Shown here: piece by piece, positions 11,551-23,378 of the stretch
Numbering within the stretch: position 1 is the first letter of the stretch
How the letters are laid out: every line of letters starts with the position of its first letter
Source of the DNA: Molossus alvarezi
Taxonomy: Eukaryota; Chordata; Mammalia; Chiroptera; Molossidae
Reading direction: 5' to 3'
Assembly (NCBI GenBank): GCA_037176705.1
Contig: CM073885.1
Location: forward strand, 215,462,290-215,526,289
Length of the DNA stretch: 64,000 nucleotides
Notes under the pieces: generated by a model
Told to the model about the DNA's origin: nothing
Database searches by the model: none
Seen by the model: the letters and a program-made list of their open reading frames with translations, nothing else
Position numbers and translations under genes: made by a program

Positions 11551-11725
11551 CTCCACCTTTTAGCTCTGTGATCTGAAATAAATTGCTTCTTTGCATCTCA
11601 CTTTTATTTTTGGTAAAATTGGAATAATAATAGTAGCTATTTTATTGAGTCATTATGAGGGTTAAATAAGAATTCAAATAAAGTACTTAGCATAGTATGT
11701 GGCATGTAGTAATTGACAAATTATA
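11551..11725 (+). repeat. MIR SINE fragment
   Basis: 'agctctgtgatctgaaataa', followed by 'gagtcattatgagggttaaa' and 'gtacttagcatagtatgtgg', follows the MIR order in the plus orientation. Confidence 0.6.
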
Positions 11726-11809
11726 TATAATAATGATGATGATTATTGTTATTATCATGTACTTTCACTTGACTCTACTAACCCTGAGTTATCTTTCTTC
11801 TTTGACTGT

Positions 11810-11895
11810 CTTAGGGATACCTTACATTTTTTTCTGAATTCTTCAGTGTTGAGCACAACATAGGTACTCAATCAATACTTATTAATTTTGAACAC
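11810..11895 (+). repeat. L2-like 3' tail
   Basis: 'gcacaacataggtactcaat', then 'caatacttattaatttt', resembles the L2 3' terminus. It is short and diverged. Confidence 0.4.
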
Positions 11896-12549
11896 ATGCC
11901 ATATGCTGTTTTAGCAAAATCTGGGAACCATTTTATTTTTTGGATATATTTAATTGTATTTCATGGAAATGTGACACCCACTGTCCTTTAGTGACTTGCC
12001 CCTAATCTATGGGATGTATATTGATGCTAATTTAGGCTGCAGTTGTACAAATGATGATAATGTACTTTTATATACAATCCTGGCAGCAGCAGTACTTGAA
12101 AAATGTGCTAATTTAAATGCCATATAAATAAAATTCAACCATAGATTGCAATATAATTAAACACAGAATATTTTTTACTTTTCAAATGGTTTGCAAATAT
12201 GTGCCCTCAAAATAAGTCAAGTGAAGCAAATTCGTGCTATAAGTCAAGATTTTATTTATTAGGCCTCTATGTTCCATGCTGTTGGTAGAGAATTCTTGCT
12301 GTAAGTCAGGTTAGAGTATTCCAAAATTAATTTACTCCAAAGAACATTTACCCAGTGGGCTTCCTTATTGAATTTCCAGTGAGAAAAAGAGGGGATAATG
12401 GTGCCCTGCTTCCCCAGAAACCCTGTATAACCTGAAAGTATGGGGATTTACTTTCATGGGGATTATCTGCACTTGGCTGGAAGTCCAGCAAGGGTGCCCA
12501 CAGAGGGGCGCGTGGGGATGAAAACTGGAGAACGGCAGCATTACGAATT
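11896..12549. other. Unassigned AT-rich sequence
   Basis: No gene or named repeat is recognised. Confidence 0.4.
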
Positions 12550-12795
12550 GCAAAGAACCTGCACCAGGAGTCTTAAGATCTGGATTCTGAGCCTAGCTCA
12601 TCTCCTCGCAGGCTGAATGCGATTGGGGGGAATCTCCTTACCTCTCGGAGTGTCAATTTGCAGGGCTCTAAAATGAAAGTATCACTATTTGATTTGCTTT
12701 AGTCACAGAATTGATGTGAGGCTCTGGTGTGGTAATAAACGTGAACATCCTTTATAAAATCTCAAGCATTATATAAATGTGAGTTGCCATTACTG
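12550..12795 (+). repeat. MIR SINE fragment
   Basis: 'gtcttaagatctggattctg', then 'ctccttacctctcggagtg' and 'tctcaagcattatataaatg', fits MIR in the plus orientation at high divergence. Confidence 0.5.
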
Positions 12796-13090
12796 ATACT
12801 GTAATGAAGAGGACAGAAACATAGGTGCATACTCGGCATCCTGGGTATGCCAGGAGCCTGCTGGCAAGTGGACTGATAGGGATTGTGTGAATGGTAAAGA
12901 ATAAAATGCTTCTATTTGAAGGTGGAGAAAGAGCCAGGAAGCAGTCATATTTTACAACTAGAGCTTCACCCCCTCTGCCATAACTTCTGAAATCTATGTG
13001 CATTCAGAGATTTAGTTAGGGAATAAAACAATTAAAAACTAAACTTGAACTAGGTTTATGAGTGAATTTCCCTCAACATTGGGAGAATGG

Positions 13091-13172
13091 GAGGAGTTAG
13101 GGGGTAGGGGTAGGAAGCAGTTAGGGGTAGGGGTAGGAAAGTAAGGTAGGGGATAGGGTGGGGGTGGGCGTG
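13091..13172 (+). repeat. G-rich imperfect tandem repeat
   Basis: Two to three imperfect units built from 'gttaggggtaggggtagg' form a G-rich strand with many closely spaced G3-G5 runs. It could form G-quadruplexes. It is only loosely telomere-like. Confidence 0.6.
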
Positions 13173-14826
13173 CAGATATCCGGTGACAGAAGGTAAACTG
13201 CTGGGAGGGGCTGTTGGGCCAGGCTCAGAGAGGACAGGCTAGTGGCTGTTGTGTGAACTCCCTCCCCTTTTCCTCTGTGCCCTGAACCTAGCTATCCTGT
13301 GCCAGAAGTCAAGAGCTTCATGATGGATGACCCAAGCAGAGGGATATGGGGCCATTTCAGAGAGCAGAACTCAGAGGAGGGAACCTTTGTGATGCATGGG
13401 GAACACCGAAGTCCTGGGCAGAGCAGACGTGGGGGGTTTGCTGGAGGACCAGTGCAGGCACACTGGAGACCTGGAGCCAGCACGTCCGATGGCTGGTTCA
13501 AGACCTTATGTGATGCAATTTTCCCCAGAGGACACCAACTAATACCAAGTGAAGAAAGGATTCTTGGAAGAGAATCTGATGTCTCAGAGTGTGGGTGGAG
13601 TTTTGTGACCAGCAAAATTTGGGTGTGCTAAGATGATTTCATTTGTAACCACATTTGGGTATACAACATTTGTTCATATAATCTTGTCAGTTTTCTTCTT
13701 TCCTATTTCATTTTTGAATCAGTGTGAAATCTAAAAATCTCTCCCCCTAACCCCCCTTTCCCCCCAAAAAAATTTATTCTTGATGTTCATTTTAACCAAA
13801 TTTCATACACATTACAATGTGTTGTGTGTCTGTTAGGAGAAAGTGGGGTGGTGTGGAAGAGATCAGATGCACAGACAGAGCCTCACACAGACAGACAGAC
13901 ACAGTAATTTGCTCCTGGAATGGCTGTGATGATCAAACCACATCATAATCAGTGGTTAAAATGAACCCAGCAATGTCACTGATTTTGTTTATCAACTCTG
14001 CTCCAAAGCCTTAAATGTGCTTATATATGTGAGGCCAAGCATACGGGACACTTCTCAGGGGTTAACAAACTGAAGTCTTTCTCCTGAGTTTCCCTTTGCC
14101 TCCTTGCTCTCTTCTAGCCTAGGGAGGCCCTTTCTAAGAGTTTATGACATAGCTGTGTGCAATTTTCATTTTTTCCATCTCACTCTGCAAATAGAAACTG
14201 ATTTCATTTTTTCTCATGTATGAAGAAATAGCGCATCTGATTGCACAGGCCAGAAATAAATGATTGGAAGGCATCCAGCCAGGCTCTGGGGAAGCCCCTA
14301 AAATTATCCTCTACCTTATGGACTGTCCAGATTGTATGAGTGGCTGGGGAAGATGGGAGAAGGAAAGCAGAATTTGGGAAATAAAATTTTCTTGGACCCA
14401 GATGCTGTGAGTGAGTCAGATGGCTGGGTGAGTGCCCTGATGCCGACTGTGATTTTTAGGAGTCCACGTGCCTGGTGCCAGGTTGGGATGTCCGAGCAGC
14501 TGGGTGGACCCTCTGAGGTTCCTAGTTAATGCAGCTTCCTCTCTTGGAATGTTGTGTGAACTTGCCTTATGTGTGAATGCTGCCTACATGGAGGGACTTC
14601 TCTTGGCTTACTTCGTGTTGCATCTTTGCTTTGGAGTTGCTGTGGGTTAGAATGACTAAGACAAATGGCCTTACTTAGCAGAATTGATGGATAATAAACA
14701 ATAATAACAGTTCTTTAGAATTTACCAAAACAATTTATGTACATAAATGTATTAGAAATGAAAAAACAGCAGGGGGTTATTTTACTCTATTTACAGATGA
14801 AAAAACTAAGAAATGAGAATTAAAAG
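13173..14826. other. Unique, intron-like sequence
   Basis: No repeat is named with confidence. An open frame at 13299-13631 overlaps another on the opposite strand; neither has recognisable domains. A short GACA tract ('cagacagacagacacag') occurs near 13888. Confidence 0.4.
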
Positions 14827-14840
14827 TTATTAGCTATTGG

Positions 14841-14924
14841 GCCCCGACCGGTTTGGCTCAGTGGTTGGAGCATTAGCCTGCAGACCAGAGAGTCCCAGGT
14901 TCGGTTCCCGCTAGGGGCACATAC

Positions 14925-14955
<31 letters not shown>
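14841..14955 (+). mobile_element. Head-only VES SINE with A tail
   Basis: Only the tRNA-like head (about 80 bp, with A-box 'tggctcagtgg' and B-box-like 'ggttcggttcc') is present, then 'acatacc' and about 30 A. A 14-bp target duplication 'ttattagctattgg' at 14827-14840 and 14956-14969 shows that it inserted in this short form. The CT-rich body and usual tail are absent. Confidence 0.85.
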
Positions 14956-14957
<2 letters not shown>

Positions 14958-15589
14958 ATTAGCTATTGGAAAACAGCTTGGATCTAAAATTGCCTAACAT
15001 CCTTGCAGATAATAAAAATAATTTATCACTTCCTTTCCTACATGTTATCCTCCATAATAGAATTAAGAAGATAGCACTATAAAAACACCATCCATTGCAA
15101 TCATCAATATAAAATTCTTTGAAAGTCATAAAGTGGTACAAAAAAATACCTTGGATAGTTTGGAACAACAATGCAGGGTATACCTAAATATCATAAAATA
15201 ATTTTACTATTTAAATTAAACATTCCATTCTTAGTAAAATCACTTCTCATTTCTGGCACTGCAGATGCTCTATTTTCAAAGGCATTTCCCAAGCCCTTCT
15301 TTGTCCCACGACATTAGCATAAATCCCACCTGACATCTCTAACCACCCCCACCTCTTCCTTCCAGTTCCTTGTAACCCTGGATGAAGAGCTCCCAAGCTG
15401 TGAACTGTAGAGAACAAATAGATTTTTTCTCTGTGCACAAGCCATTCCTACAGTATATAGCACGTTGGGGTGATTGCCCGGGATTTTATGTTACGGAGTC
15501 TCCTGTCTCGCTGGTGGCTGAGCGTATCATCGGTAGAAGAGAATAATCGATACATTTCATGGCAAAATCTATAGATTTTGAAGCACTTT

Positions 15590-15735
15590 GACTGAATCTT
15601 CTTAAACAGCTTTTGAAGCATTCTCATCCCACTTGACAGATTTGGAAGCTGAGGTTCAGAGAGATAAAATGAATGTCCCAAGATAACCGCAGCCGGAAAG
15701 TGATGGAGTTAGGACTTCAGCTCTGGGTCTTCTGT
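15590..15735 (-). repeat. MIR SINE fragment
   Basis: 'tgacagatttggaagctgag', then 'gttcagagagataaaat', is reverse-complement MIR. Confidence 0.6.
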
Positions 15736-15919
15736 TCCCAAGTGCCCCCACTCTTTCCAGGGCAAGCTGGGTGTTCACTGTGATGCTCTCACCAGTGCAA
15801 GGAGGCAGTTACCATCTCCATCATGACCCCACTGCCACCAAGGCAAAGGCATGGCACTTCCCACACCCTGTATCTTTAGTGATATTAAAGGCTGCCGTTT
15901 ATAGGATTATCTTCTAGAG

Positions 15920-16095
15920 TTTAAGTTAAATCTCTACATTGTCACTTATTTGTGTGACCATAGGGAAGTTACTTAACTTCTCTGAGCCGCAGTGTCTTTA
16001 TCTATAAAATGAGGACAATGGTTTTTATGAGGATTAAATGAGAGAATATATATAAAGTATTAAGCACTCTGCCTGGCACATAATTAACATTAGAT
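15920..16095 (+). repeat. MIR SINE fragment
   Basis: 'aagttacttaacttctctga', 'ctataaaatgaggacaatgg' and 'cactctgcctggcacataat' are close to the MIR consensus, making this one of the clearest MIR copies here. Confidence 0.8.
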
Positions 16096-16739
16096 GTTAC
16101 CTTTCTTCTTCTTAATAAGTTTTCTTTCATTTTTCACTTCATGGTTGGGCTTGATTTACATTTTAGCCTGCTTCTTCCTGTATTAATTTTTTGGAGTGAG
16201 GTGGACGTGTGATGGGCGTGGGAAGGACCTAAGAGAAGGCACCTACAATATACTTTGTCACTGATCCACACTAAATTGAAATTAGATGTGATAGCACTAG
16301 TGGTGATAAAAGATTGGTTTATATTTTTTTCATAAACCAGTGTTTAGTTACTTTTCTTTATGAATTCTCTTGCCCATTACGAATAGTATTTATTTAATCC
16401 CAATTGTGTGTCCTGTTCATGTACTGGGTGCTGTAAGGATTACAAGAAAAGACTATTCTGAGCTGGGGTCTGGTAGGAAACCATTATGACTATCCTAGGG
16501 GAAAGATTTCATGGGTTAACTCTTTCTTGAGAACGCTTCCATGTGCTTTGACAACCATTTCAAATATTTTCCAAAAGGAGTCAGTTTCAGAAGAAATTCT
16601 GTTTTTCCAGATTGATGTTATATAAGTTATTAGTTGTGTCTTATCACTTTCCAAGACACAAGTGATGATTGAAAATGGTGAAACAGTGGGATTGTGACTG
16701 AGATCACATTGGATGTAAAATCTTTTGAAAACTACGCCT

Positions 16740-16915
16740 CTTGATTGGATTTTCGGATTTTGTTTTGTAGTTTCTTAGGCAAGTTACTTTCCTCACATGT
16801 AAAATGCTGTAAATAAAAATATCTCACTGGGCTGTCATGCAGATTGAATGAAATATGATGGAAAGCACTTAGCTTGTGCCTGTCACATGGTAACAAGTAT
16901 ACAATTAGCAATGTT
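16740..16915 (+). repeat. MIR SINE fragment
   Basis: 'ttaggcaagttactttcctc', then 'gtaaaatgctgtaaataaa' and 'aaagcacttagcttgtgcct', follows the MIR order. Confidence 0.55.
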
Positions 16916-17084
16916 TTTCTTTCCACATAGATGGATACGCTCCTTGGCTTTTCTAGACCACAGATCTGATTAAGTCCTCCTTTGACACCCTCTCCCCTTG
17001 TTATCCACTTTTATTCTGTTATCCCCTGGAGCATTTCCTTTCCCTGTTTCTGCAGCTCAGCATGGCTTTACAGGCGTAGCCCAT

Positions 17085-17345
17085 CAAAGAATTAAAAATG
17101 CTGCACTCCAACCTTTCTGGTTTGCTGAAGCTGCTTAATCAGACAAATCATTGTGGCTCTTTTTGTGCAACTCACCATTGATGTTCAAAGTAACTAATTA
17201 GAGAGAGGGAGTATAGAAAATCAATCTTTACTAACATCAACATTGCTTCCAATTTAAGCAATTGGTTTGCTTACATTCTTTGTGAAAACCTGTTGAGATC
17301 TAAAATTATCCCCGATGACTACATTAGAGGGTTCTAATAGGCTTT
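17085..17345. promoter_or_regulatory. Candidate conserved non-coding element
   Basis: This repeat-free block is rich in TAAT-type motifs ('gcttaatcagacaaatcatt', 'actaattagagag'), which homeodomain proteins commonly bind. The idea of conservation is inference from composition only; no alignment was possible. Confidence 0.2.
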
Positions 17346-18254
17346 TGGTGTTAGAATAAAGACTATTTGAATATTAAATATACAGTCAAAATTTGGAAGG
17401 GATCCAGCACATTACATGAACACACTAGACAAGTAGTTTGCACTCATGACAAGATTAAAGAAGCTCTGGGCTCAGTATAACTTCGAGAATCTCACCTACT
17501 TACAGGGAAGAGGATTGTGTTAGACCTTTCCCTGTGCACCTCTAGGTCTTGACCTTTTCCACTTTGTACTCCAGGAAGCCAACCTGTATGAAACACATCC
17601 ACAGTGGTCTCTTGGACTCAGCTTCTAATTGTGTTTGGCCAGTGGGAGCATTGGCCAGAGACTGAAGGGAGTGGAGATTGTGAGGGCAAGACATTTATCA
17701 CTCCAACTCCCTAATTGCAAGGTCACCTTGAGCTGGCTGTGTCCCTCTGATTAAGATCACAGCTCCTGTAAAGTGGTCCTCCCCACACAGCCTGTCTCCA
17801 GCTTCCTGTGAATCTCCTACTTCAGTGGTTTGCAATTAGGCATGCTACTAGCCCCAAGATATTGTACCATGCCTTGTGTTTTTTCTTACACCTTTCTTGC
17901 ATCCTTGTACATAGTCAAATGTTATTGAACTTCCCTTAAATTACCTCATTTGAATATGTCATCTGTTTCTTACTAGAACCCTAAATGATGGAGGAAGAAT
18001 AGAAACTTCCTCTTGAAAGATCAAAGGGACCATCTGAATGAATGGTTTGTAAAAAAGTCAGTCGATTTATAAAAATGCCATGGGGCCTCATTACACATTC
18101 AGATAAAAGTGCATGAAACCACAAGAGTGATATGCAATGACGTGGCTGGTGTTGGTTGTAATTTGTGGTTAAATGGAATGTCATTTGGGTCAAATGATAG
18201 TATTATTATAACTTTGGTAAATGCTAGTGTCTAAAAAGAGTAGAGTCCATAGAG
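17346..18254. other. Unique, intron-like sequence
   Basis: No gene or confidently named repeat is seen. Confidence 0.4.
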
Positions 18255-18400
18255 ATGGGATGGGATGCTGAATGCATTGCATCTCAACATCTTAATTTGC
18301 AGGTGAGGAATCTGAATGGCCAGGAAGTTAGATGAAGTACCCAAAGTCAGATGATTAATATGTGGCAAAGCTGGGTCTTGAACTGCGACAGTGAGTTTAG
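18255..18400 (-). repeat. MIR SINE fragment
   Basis: 'tttgcaggtgaggaatctga', then 'aagtacccaaagtcagatga', is diverged reverse-complement MIR. Confidence 0.5.
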
Positions 18401-18817
18401 AGCTAGCGGTGTTGTAGTGCTCTGAATTGTGGAAAACAGTTAAATTTAGTTTTCATAAAGCAAAATACATGGATTTGACTTTAATTGGTCAGCTTGCAAT
18501 GAACGAGAAATGTGCTCGAGAGTAGTGGTGTGGGTTTTGATTTGTTTTCAAACAGAAAATTAAGTGCAAGTGAGGAATTTCAATTTACAATCATTTATCT
18601 GTCATGTGCGCTTGGCCAAATAGAACAATGTTATGAAGATGGTAACAGTGTTTTAGAATTTGATTATTCATCAGGGAATTTTTTTCTTTTTTGCTGTCTA
18701 GTACTTTTAGTTTTAGAAAATATGACTTATATGTGTGCTGAGTGATGAATTATAAAATCACTCAGAAAACAATCTTGACCTCTGAATATATTTTATTGTT
18801 AAAAGAGTTTTCAGTTA

Positions 18818-19066
18818 GCCCTGGCCAGTTTGGCTCAGTGGTTAGAGTGTCAGTCCATGGACCAAAGAGTCAAGCATTCGATTCCGGTCAAGGGCACATA
18901 CTGCAGTTGCGGTTCAGTTCCTGGCCCTGGTTGGGGTCCTATGGGAGGCAACCAATCAATGTGTCTCTCTTAAATCGATGTTTCTCTCTCTCTCCCTCCC
19001 TCCCTTCCACTCTCCCACTCTATCTGAAGATAAATGGAAAAATATCCTTGGGTGAGGATTAAAAAG
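18818..19066 (+). mobile_element. VES-type SINE
   Basis: A full-length copy with head 'gccctggccagtttggctca', A-box and B-box-like sequences, CT-rich body and tail 'tatccttgggtgaggatt'. The imperfect target duplication (about 'aaaagagttttcagtta' against 'aaaagagtttttaggta') lies at 18801-18817 and 19067-19083. Confidence 0.9.
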
Positions 19067-19342
19067 AAAAGAGTTTTTAGGTAACTGTTTTTTTCTTAGT
19101 TTTTCATACCAGACAAATATTTGATTTTCTATAGCATATGTGGTGTGTACCTTGAGAACTGGAGTTGTTACATGGGAGCTATCAATGTTTCTACTCTTAT
19201 ATAACGCCAACCTAATGTAAGCGATATGGGATAAAGATTATATTCAAATTGGAAAAATAAAAATAACAGGATAAAATTTTTTACTTATATCAACTGTTAG
19301 GAGGACCTGCAAGATAACCCCTTCAATTAAAGTGTAAGTCCC

Positions 19343-19630
19343 ACCCTGGATGGTGTTGCTCAGTGGTAAGAGCATCGGCCTGCACACTGAAGAGCTGTGG
19401 GTTCTCTTCCCAGTCAAGGGCATGTACCTGGGTTAGAGTTTCAATTCCCTGGCCCCGCTTGGGGTGTATGTGGGAGTCAACCAATCAATGTGTCTCTCTC
19501 ACATCGATGTTTTTCTTTCGCTTTCCTTCTTTCTCCCTCCCTCTTTTCCACTCTCTCTAAAAATCAATGGGAAAAAAATTCTCTGGTGAGGATTTACAAA
19601 ACAATAAAATAAAATAAAAAGTTAATAAAT
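19343..19630 (+). mobile_element. VES-type SINE, diverged
   Basis: The head is altered ('ccctggatggtgttgctcag') but the order of parts is kept. The target duplication 'aaagtgtaagtccc' at 19329-19342 and 19631-19644 is still perfect. The tail has drifted into AT-rich repeats. Confidence 0.88.
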
Positions 19631-19970
19631 AAAGTGTAAGTCCCTGAGGTCAAGGGTGAAAACTTATACTTCTTTTGTAGTTTCTTCTAACTATATGGTA
19701 GGCAGGGAAAATAATAGTTACTGAGTAAATATTTGACTAATAAATAAATGAAAATCACAATAGGTCTATTTCAGGAATAAGAAAGAGAGTTTGGTCTAAT
19801 CTGTTTTATCTAGTTCATAGTTGTTAGGCTAGATGGTTCACACGTTGGGAATATTACTTTGCTGTACATTGTGAGAGAATATGGTGATTACTTTTGTCTA
19901 TTTAGGTTTGCATGTAGAAAATTTACATAGTCAATTCAATATCATGTTTTTAATAAATTAAAAAGTAAAA

Positions 19971-20209
19971 GTGCCCTGGCAAGTTTGGCTCAGCAGTCAG
20001 TGGACCAAACAAAGAGTCTCGGGTTTGATTCTGATCAAGGGCACGTATCTTGGTTCCTCCCCAGCCCTGGTCGGGGTCCTGCAAAAGGCAACTAGTTGAT
20101 GTGTCCCTCTCATGTCAATGTTTCTCTCTCCCTTTCTCTGCCTCTCTCTCCCTCCCACTCTATCTGAAGGTAAATAAAAAAATATCCTCGGGTGAGGATT
20201 AAAAAAAAG
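19971..20209 (+). mobile_element. VES-type SINE
   Basis: Full-length with a small internal head deletion after 'ggctcagcagtcag'. The tail is 'tatcctcgggtgaggatt'. The A-rich target duplication 'aaaagtaaaa' is at 19961-19970 and 20210-20219. Confidence 0.87.
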
Positions 20210-20906
20210 AAAAGTAAAAATGTTTAGGTAAACAAATCAATAACAGGATGATTTAAATCAATTTTACTATGAAGAAACATCATCAATTTTTTTTGTACAT
20301 AAAATCTTGAAGATTAGTTCATATAGCTGTTTATTGGCTTCAGATTTTGTGCTTTGATACTTTAAAACAGTGACTCACCAGCTAGATGTGTAAATTTTCC
20401 TTGCACTTCTGCAATGCACAAAGATGCTCTTTGCTCTGATTCTGCTTTCCTGGATAATGCTCACATTACTATATTACATGCATATTTTAGAATTTTGAAC
20501 TATCAGTTTTTCCTTTGTGTATGCAAATATATGCCATTCCCTTTAACATGTTATGAATGGATTCTTGTTTGTTAAGTACAAGATTGGCTTAATTATCTTT
20601 TGAATGCTGGAATTTTAAGAAAAAAAAAGATCTGTTGAAAAGATAATGGTCAACTCTATGCTTACCCAGATGTAAAAATTATATTTTTATAAAGATACTT
20701 TTTCCAAATAGAAAGTTGCAGCATGGTCCTCTAGCGTGAATACTGAGTGCTCTTTATCACGCAACCTATCAAATTAGTTCTCTTTCTCACTAGACCCCAA
20801 GGTGGAGGAATATAAATCTGACAGGTTGTAGGACTGAGTGGGTGGAGTCTCTTATATGCATATATTTGTCTTTTTTTTTTCTTTTGTCCTTCAAAAATGG
20901 TAGGAC

Positions 20907-21120
20907 CAGCCCAGCCAGTGTGGCTCAGTGGTTGAGTGTTGATCCATGCACCAAGAGGTCACTGGTTTGATTCCGGTTTGATTCAGGTTGTGGGCCAGGT
21001 CCCCAGTGGGAGGTGTGCAGGAGGCAGCCAATCGATTTTCTCTCTCATTGTTGTTTCTCTCTCTCTCTCCCTTTTTCCTCCTCTCTATTTAAAATCAATA
21101 AGGAAAAAAATTGTTCTGAA
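20907..21120 (+). mobile_element. VES-type SINE, older subtype (first of a pair)
   Basis: The head reads 'cagccagtgtggctcagtgg' and the middle 'caggaggcagccaatcgatt', differing from the younger VES copies. The flanks 'aaaatggtaggac' (20894-20906) and 'aaaaggtaagaac' (21121-21133) are related target copies. Confidence 0.82.
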
Positions 21121-21133
21121 AAAAGGTAAGAAC

Positions 21134-21240
21134 AGCCTTGGCTTGTGTGGCTCAGTTGGTTGGGCATCATCCTGTCTGAAAGGTTGCTGGTTCGATACCC
21201 AGGATCAGGGCACATACCTGGGTTGAGGGTTTGATCCCCA

Positions 21241-21280
<40 letters not shown>

Positions 21281-21395
21281 ATGGGGGGGGTGCAGGAGGC
21301 AGCTGATTAATGTTTCACTCTCACATCAGTGTTATTCTCTTTCTCTTCCTCTCCCTCTCTTTCTAAAAATCAATGAAAAATCTTTAAAAAGAAAT
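21134..21395 (+). mobile_element. VES-type SINE, older subtype (second of a pair)
   Basis: The head is 'agccttggcttgtgtggctc'. It sits directly behind the first copy, between 'aaaaggtaagaac' and 'aaaatggtaggac' (21396-21408). A (GT)n microsatellite has expanded inside it. Confidence 0.82.
21241..21280 (+). repeat. (GT)n microsatellite inside a VES SINE
   Basis: About 15 GT units followed by 'atgtatgg' interrupt the SINE middle section. Probably polymorphic. Confidence 0.9.
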
Positions 21396-21624
21396 AAAAT
21401 GGTAGGACTCAGGAAAACTCCCACTTGTGAAAATGCATAGCTAATTTCTTTTTATCACTTTTTCTCTATTACCCTTCTGTATTGTGAGAGTAGAAAGCTG
21501 TTCCTTAGAAGAGGTCCCACAAGCTTGCTTTCTATCTCTAGATTCACTCTCTTCATTCCACATGGAAGCAAATATGGAGTTACTCTCCTAGCAAGAAGCT
21601 CAATATGAGACAATGAGAAGAACC

Positions 21625-21720
21625 GTGTGTATTTCTTCAGTTGTATCCCCAGCACCTAGCAACATTTCCCAAATAGCAGACTTGTAGAATCAATACATAA
21701 ATGAATAAATGCATGAAACT
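21625..21720 (+). repeat. L2-like 3' tail
   Basis: 'tgtatccccagcacctagca', then 'caatacataaatgaataaat', matches the usual L2 3' end. Confidence 0.55.
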
Positions 21721-23131
21721 GCATCCTACCTTTTCACAGACCTTCCTCTCCCCTCATCACCAGGGAAACTTGAAAAACATTCTATTCCTTCAGTATACAT
21801 ACTTATGGATATAAGATATCTTTTGATGTATGCCTTTTACTTTACTTTTTGGCCTTGAAGGCTTGAAAATTTGACTTTCATATTAACCTGACTTAATTTG
21901 CTTTCAAATATCGAGAGTGAATAGGAAGAGATGTTAGCACTACCTAATATGATTTTTTTTCTTCTTTGGGGAAGGCATTGGACTCTAAAATGTTTTAGGA
22001 TGTCACTGATTGTAAATTCTGGGATATTTATGATAGCAACTTTAATGTTGTTTAAATTGAATAAAAATATTTCTTTTTGTCTGACATTTTTAGTTGATAC
22101 AATTGAAAATGTTCATTCTTTTCAAGTTACTGGTATCATTCAATTGAAGAGCCACAGATAGAACATAATTTAATGTACTTTTACTTCACTTTTTTGGTAA
22201 TTTTTTTTCTGTTCATTTGCATTTTTGACACATTTTTTGTATAAATCTTTAATTACTATTGACTGGAACATTCAGATAATAAATACAGAGATTTTTTGTT
22301 TTTAACAAGGCAAATTGTTACTGTTCTATTCCCAGATGTTCATGTAGAAATATGGTTACAAAAAAAAAAAAAAAAAAAAGAAAAATTTTCTTATACACAT
22401 CACTTTAACTTGAAATAGTAAAATTATATGTAGACTTTTGTACAGTGACTTTTAAAACAAAACTAATGGCTTTTCTACTTCAGTCAGGGCCCTTTTCCTA
22501 CTCGTTGGAGCTGTCCACGGTGCTGAAACCCTACTGTATTGTTAGATAGAGTCATAAAATGATGGAGACATGAAAACATTTCAGACTAATCTCCCCATTT
22601 TGCATGAAAAATTATAGTGAGCTGAACTTACTTACCTATTTACTACAGCTTGTAATTGCTGATCGTAACAAGAATCCACGTGCTTTTCCCACTTTGCCAG
22701 TCTGGTGAACATGGCTTAAATCTTAGAGGATCCCTAGTAGAGTTAAATGCACAAAACTATGTATTGTGAATCTTCATAAACCCTTCAGATACAGAAAAAT
22801 GTATAAAGTTTTTTGTTGTTGTTGGGTACACTGATGAAATATCATCAGCTTGTAACAAACCTTTTGGTGAGAGATATAAATCCTGTTTGAAACATTTTTT
22901 AAAAAAAAATAATTCTGAATTATTTCTTACCCTTGAGGCTTTTGAAAGCCTTCTTTAAATTCTGACTGACTTTGGTGTACTTGCCAAATATGAACAACCA
23001 CCTCATTTTCTTAGAATTAACTATTTAAATTCAGTGTCCACTCATGGTTTTAAAAACTCATTTAAGAAAGGTAGCAAGATTTAGAAGACTCAATCTTAAG
23101 ACCACTAGGTACACATTCTGAGATAAAATAT
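21721..23131. other. Unique AT-rich sequence
   Basis: No exon or named repeat is seen apart from a run of 20 A at 22360-22379, which has no clear SINE or LINE body next to it. Confidence 0.4.
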
Positions 23132-23142
23132 GAGCAACTCTT

Positions 23143-23378
23143 TTTTTCACTTTTTTTGTGTCAAATATTCTTTTCTTTATTTATTTTACAGAGAGAAGAA
23201 GTGAGAGGGAGAGAGAGATAGAAACATCAATGAGAGAGAAGATCAATTGGCCGCCTCCTGCATGCCCCTCACTGGGGATTGGGACCATAACCTGGTCATT
23301 TGTCCTGACCAGGAATTGAACTGGCAACCTCTTGGTGCATGGGTCAATGCTCAACCACTGAGCCATACCAGCCAGACG
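23143..23378 (-). mobile_element. VES-type SINE, older subtype
   Basis: The minus-strand head is 'gtctggctggtatggctcag' and the middle contains 'gcaggaggcggccaattgat', like the pair at 20.9-21.4 kb. Target duplication 'gagcaactctt' at 23132-23142 and 23379-23389. Confidence 0.85.

Noticed and set aside
13885..13905. CRISPR-like or regulatory short repeat ('cagacagacagacacag')
   Set aside because: A simple microsatellite with no spacers. The DNA is vertebrate.
18818..18900. tRNA gene suggested by A-box and B-box sequences
   Set aside because: It is the head of a VES SINE. The full SINE body, tail and target duplication are present.
22360..22379. Run of 20 A as the tail of a processed pseudogene or SINE
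   Set aside because: No retroposed body or target duplication could be seen next to it.
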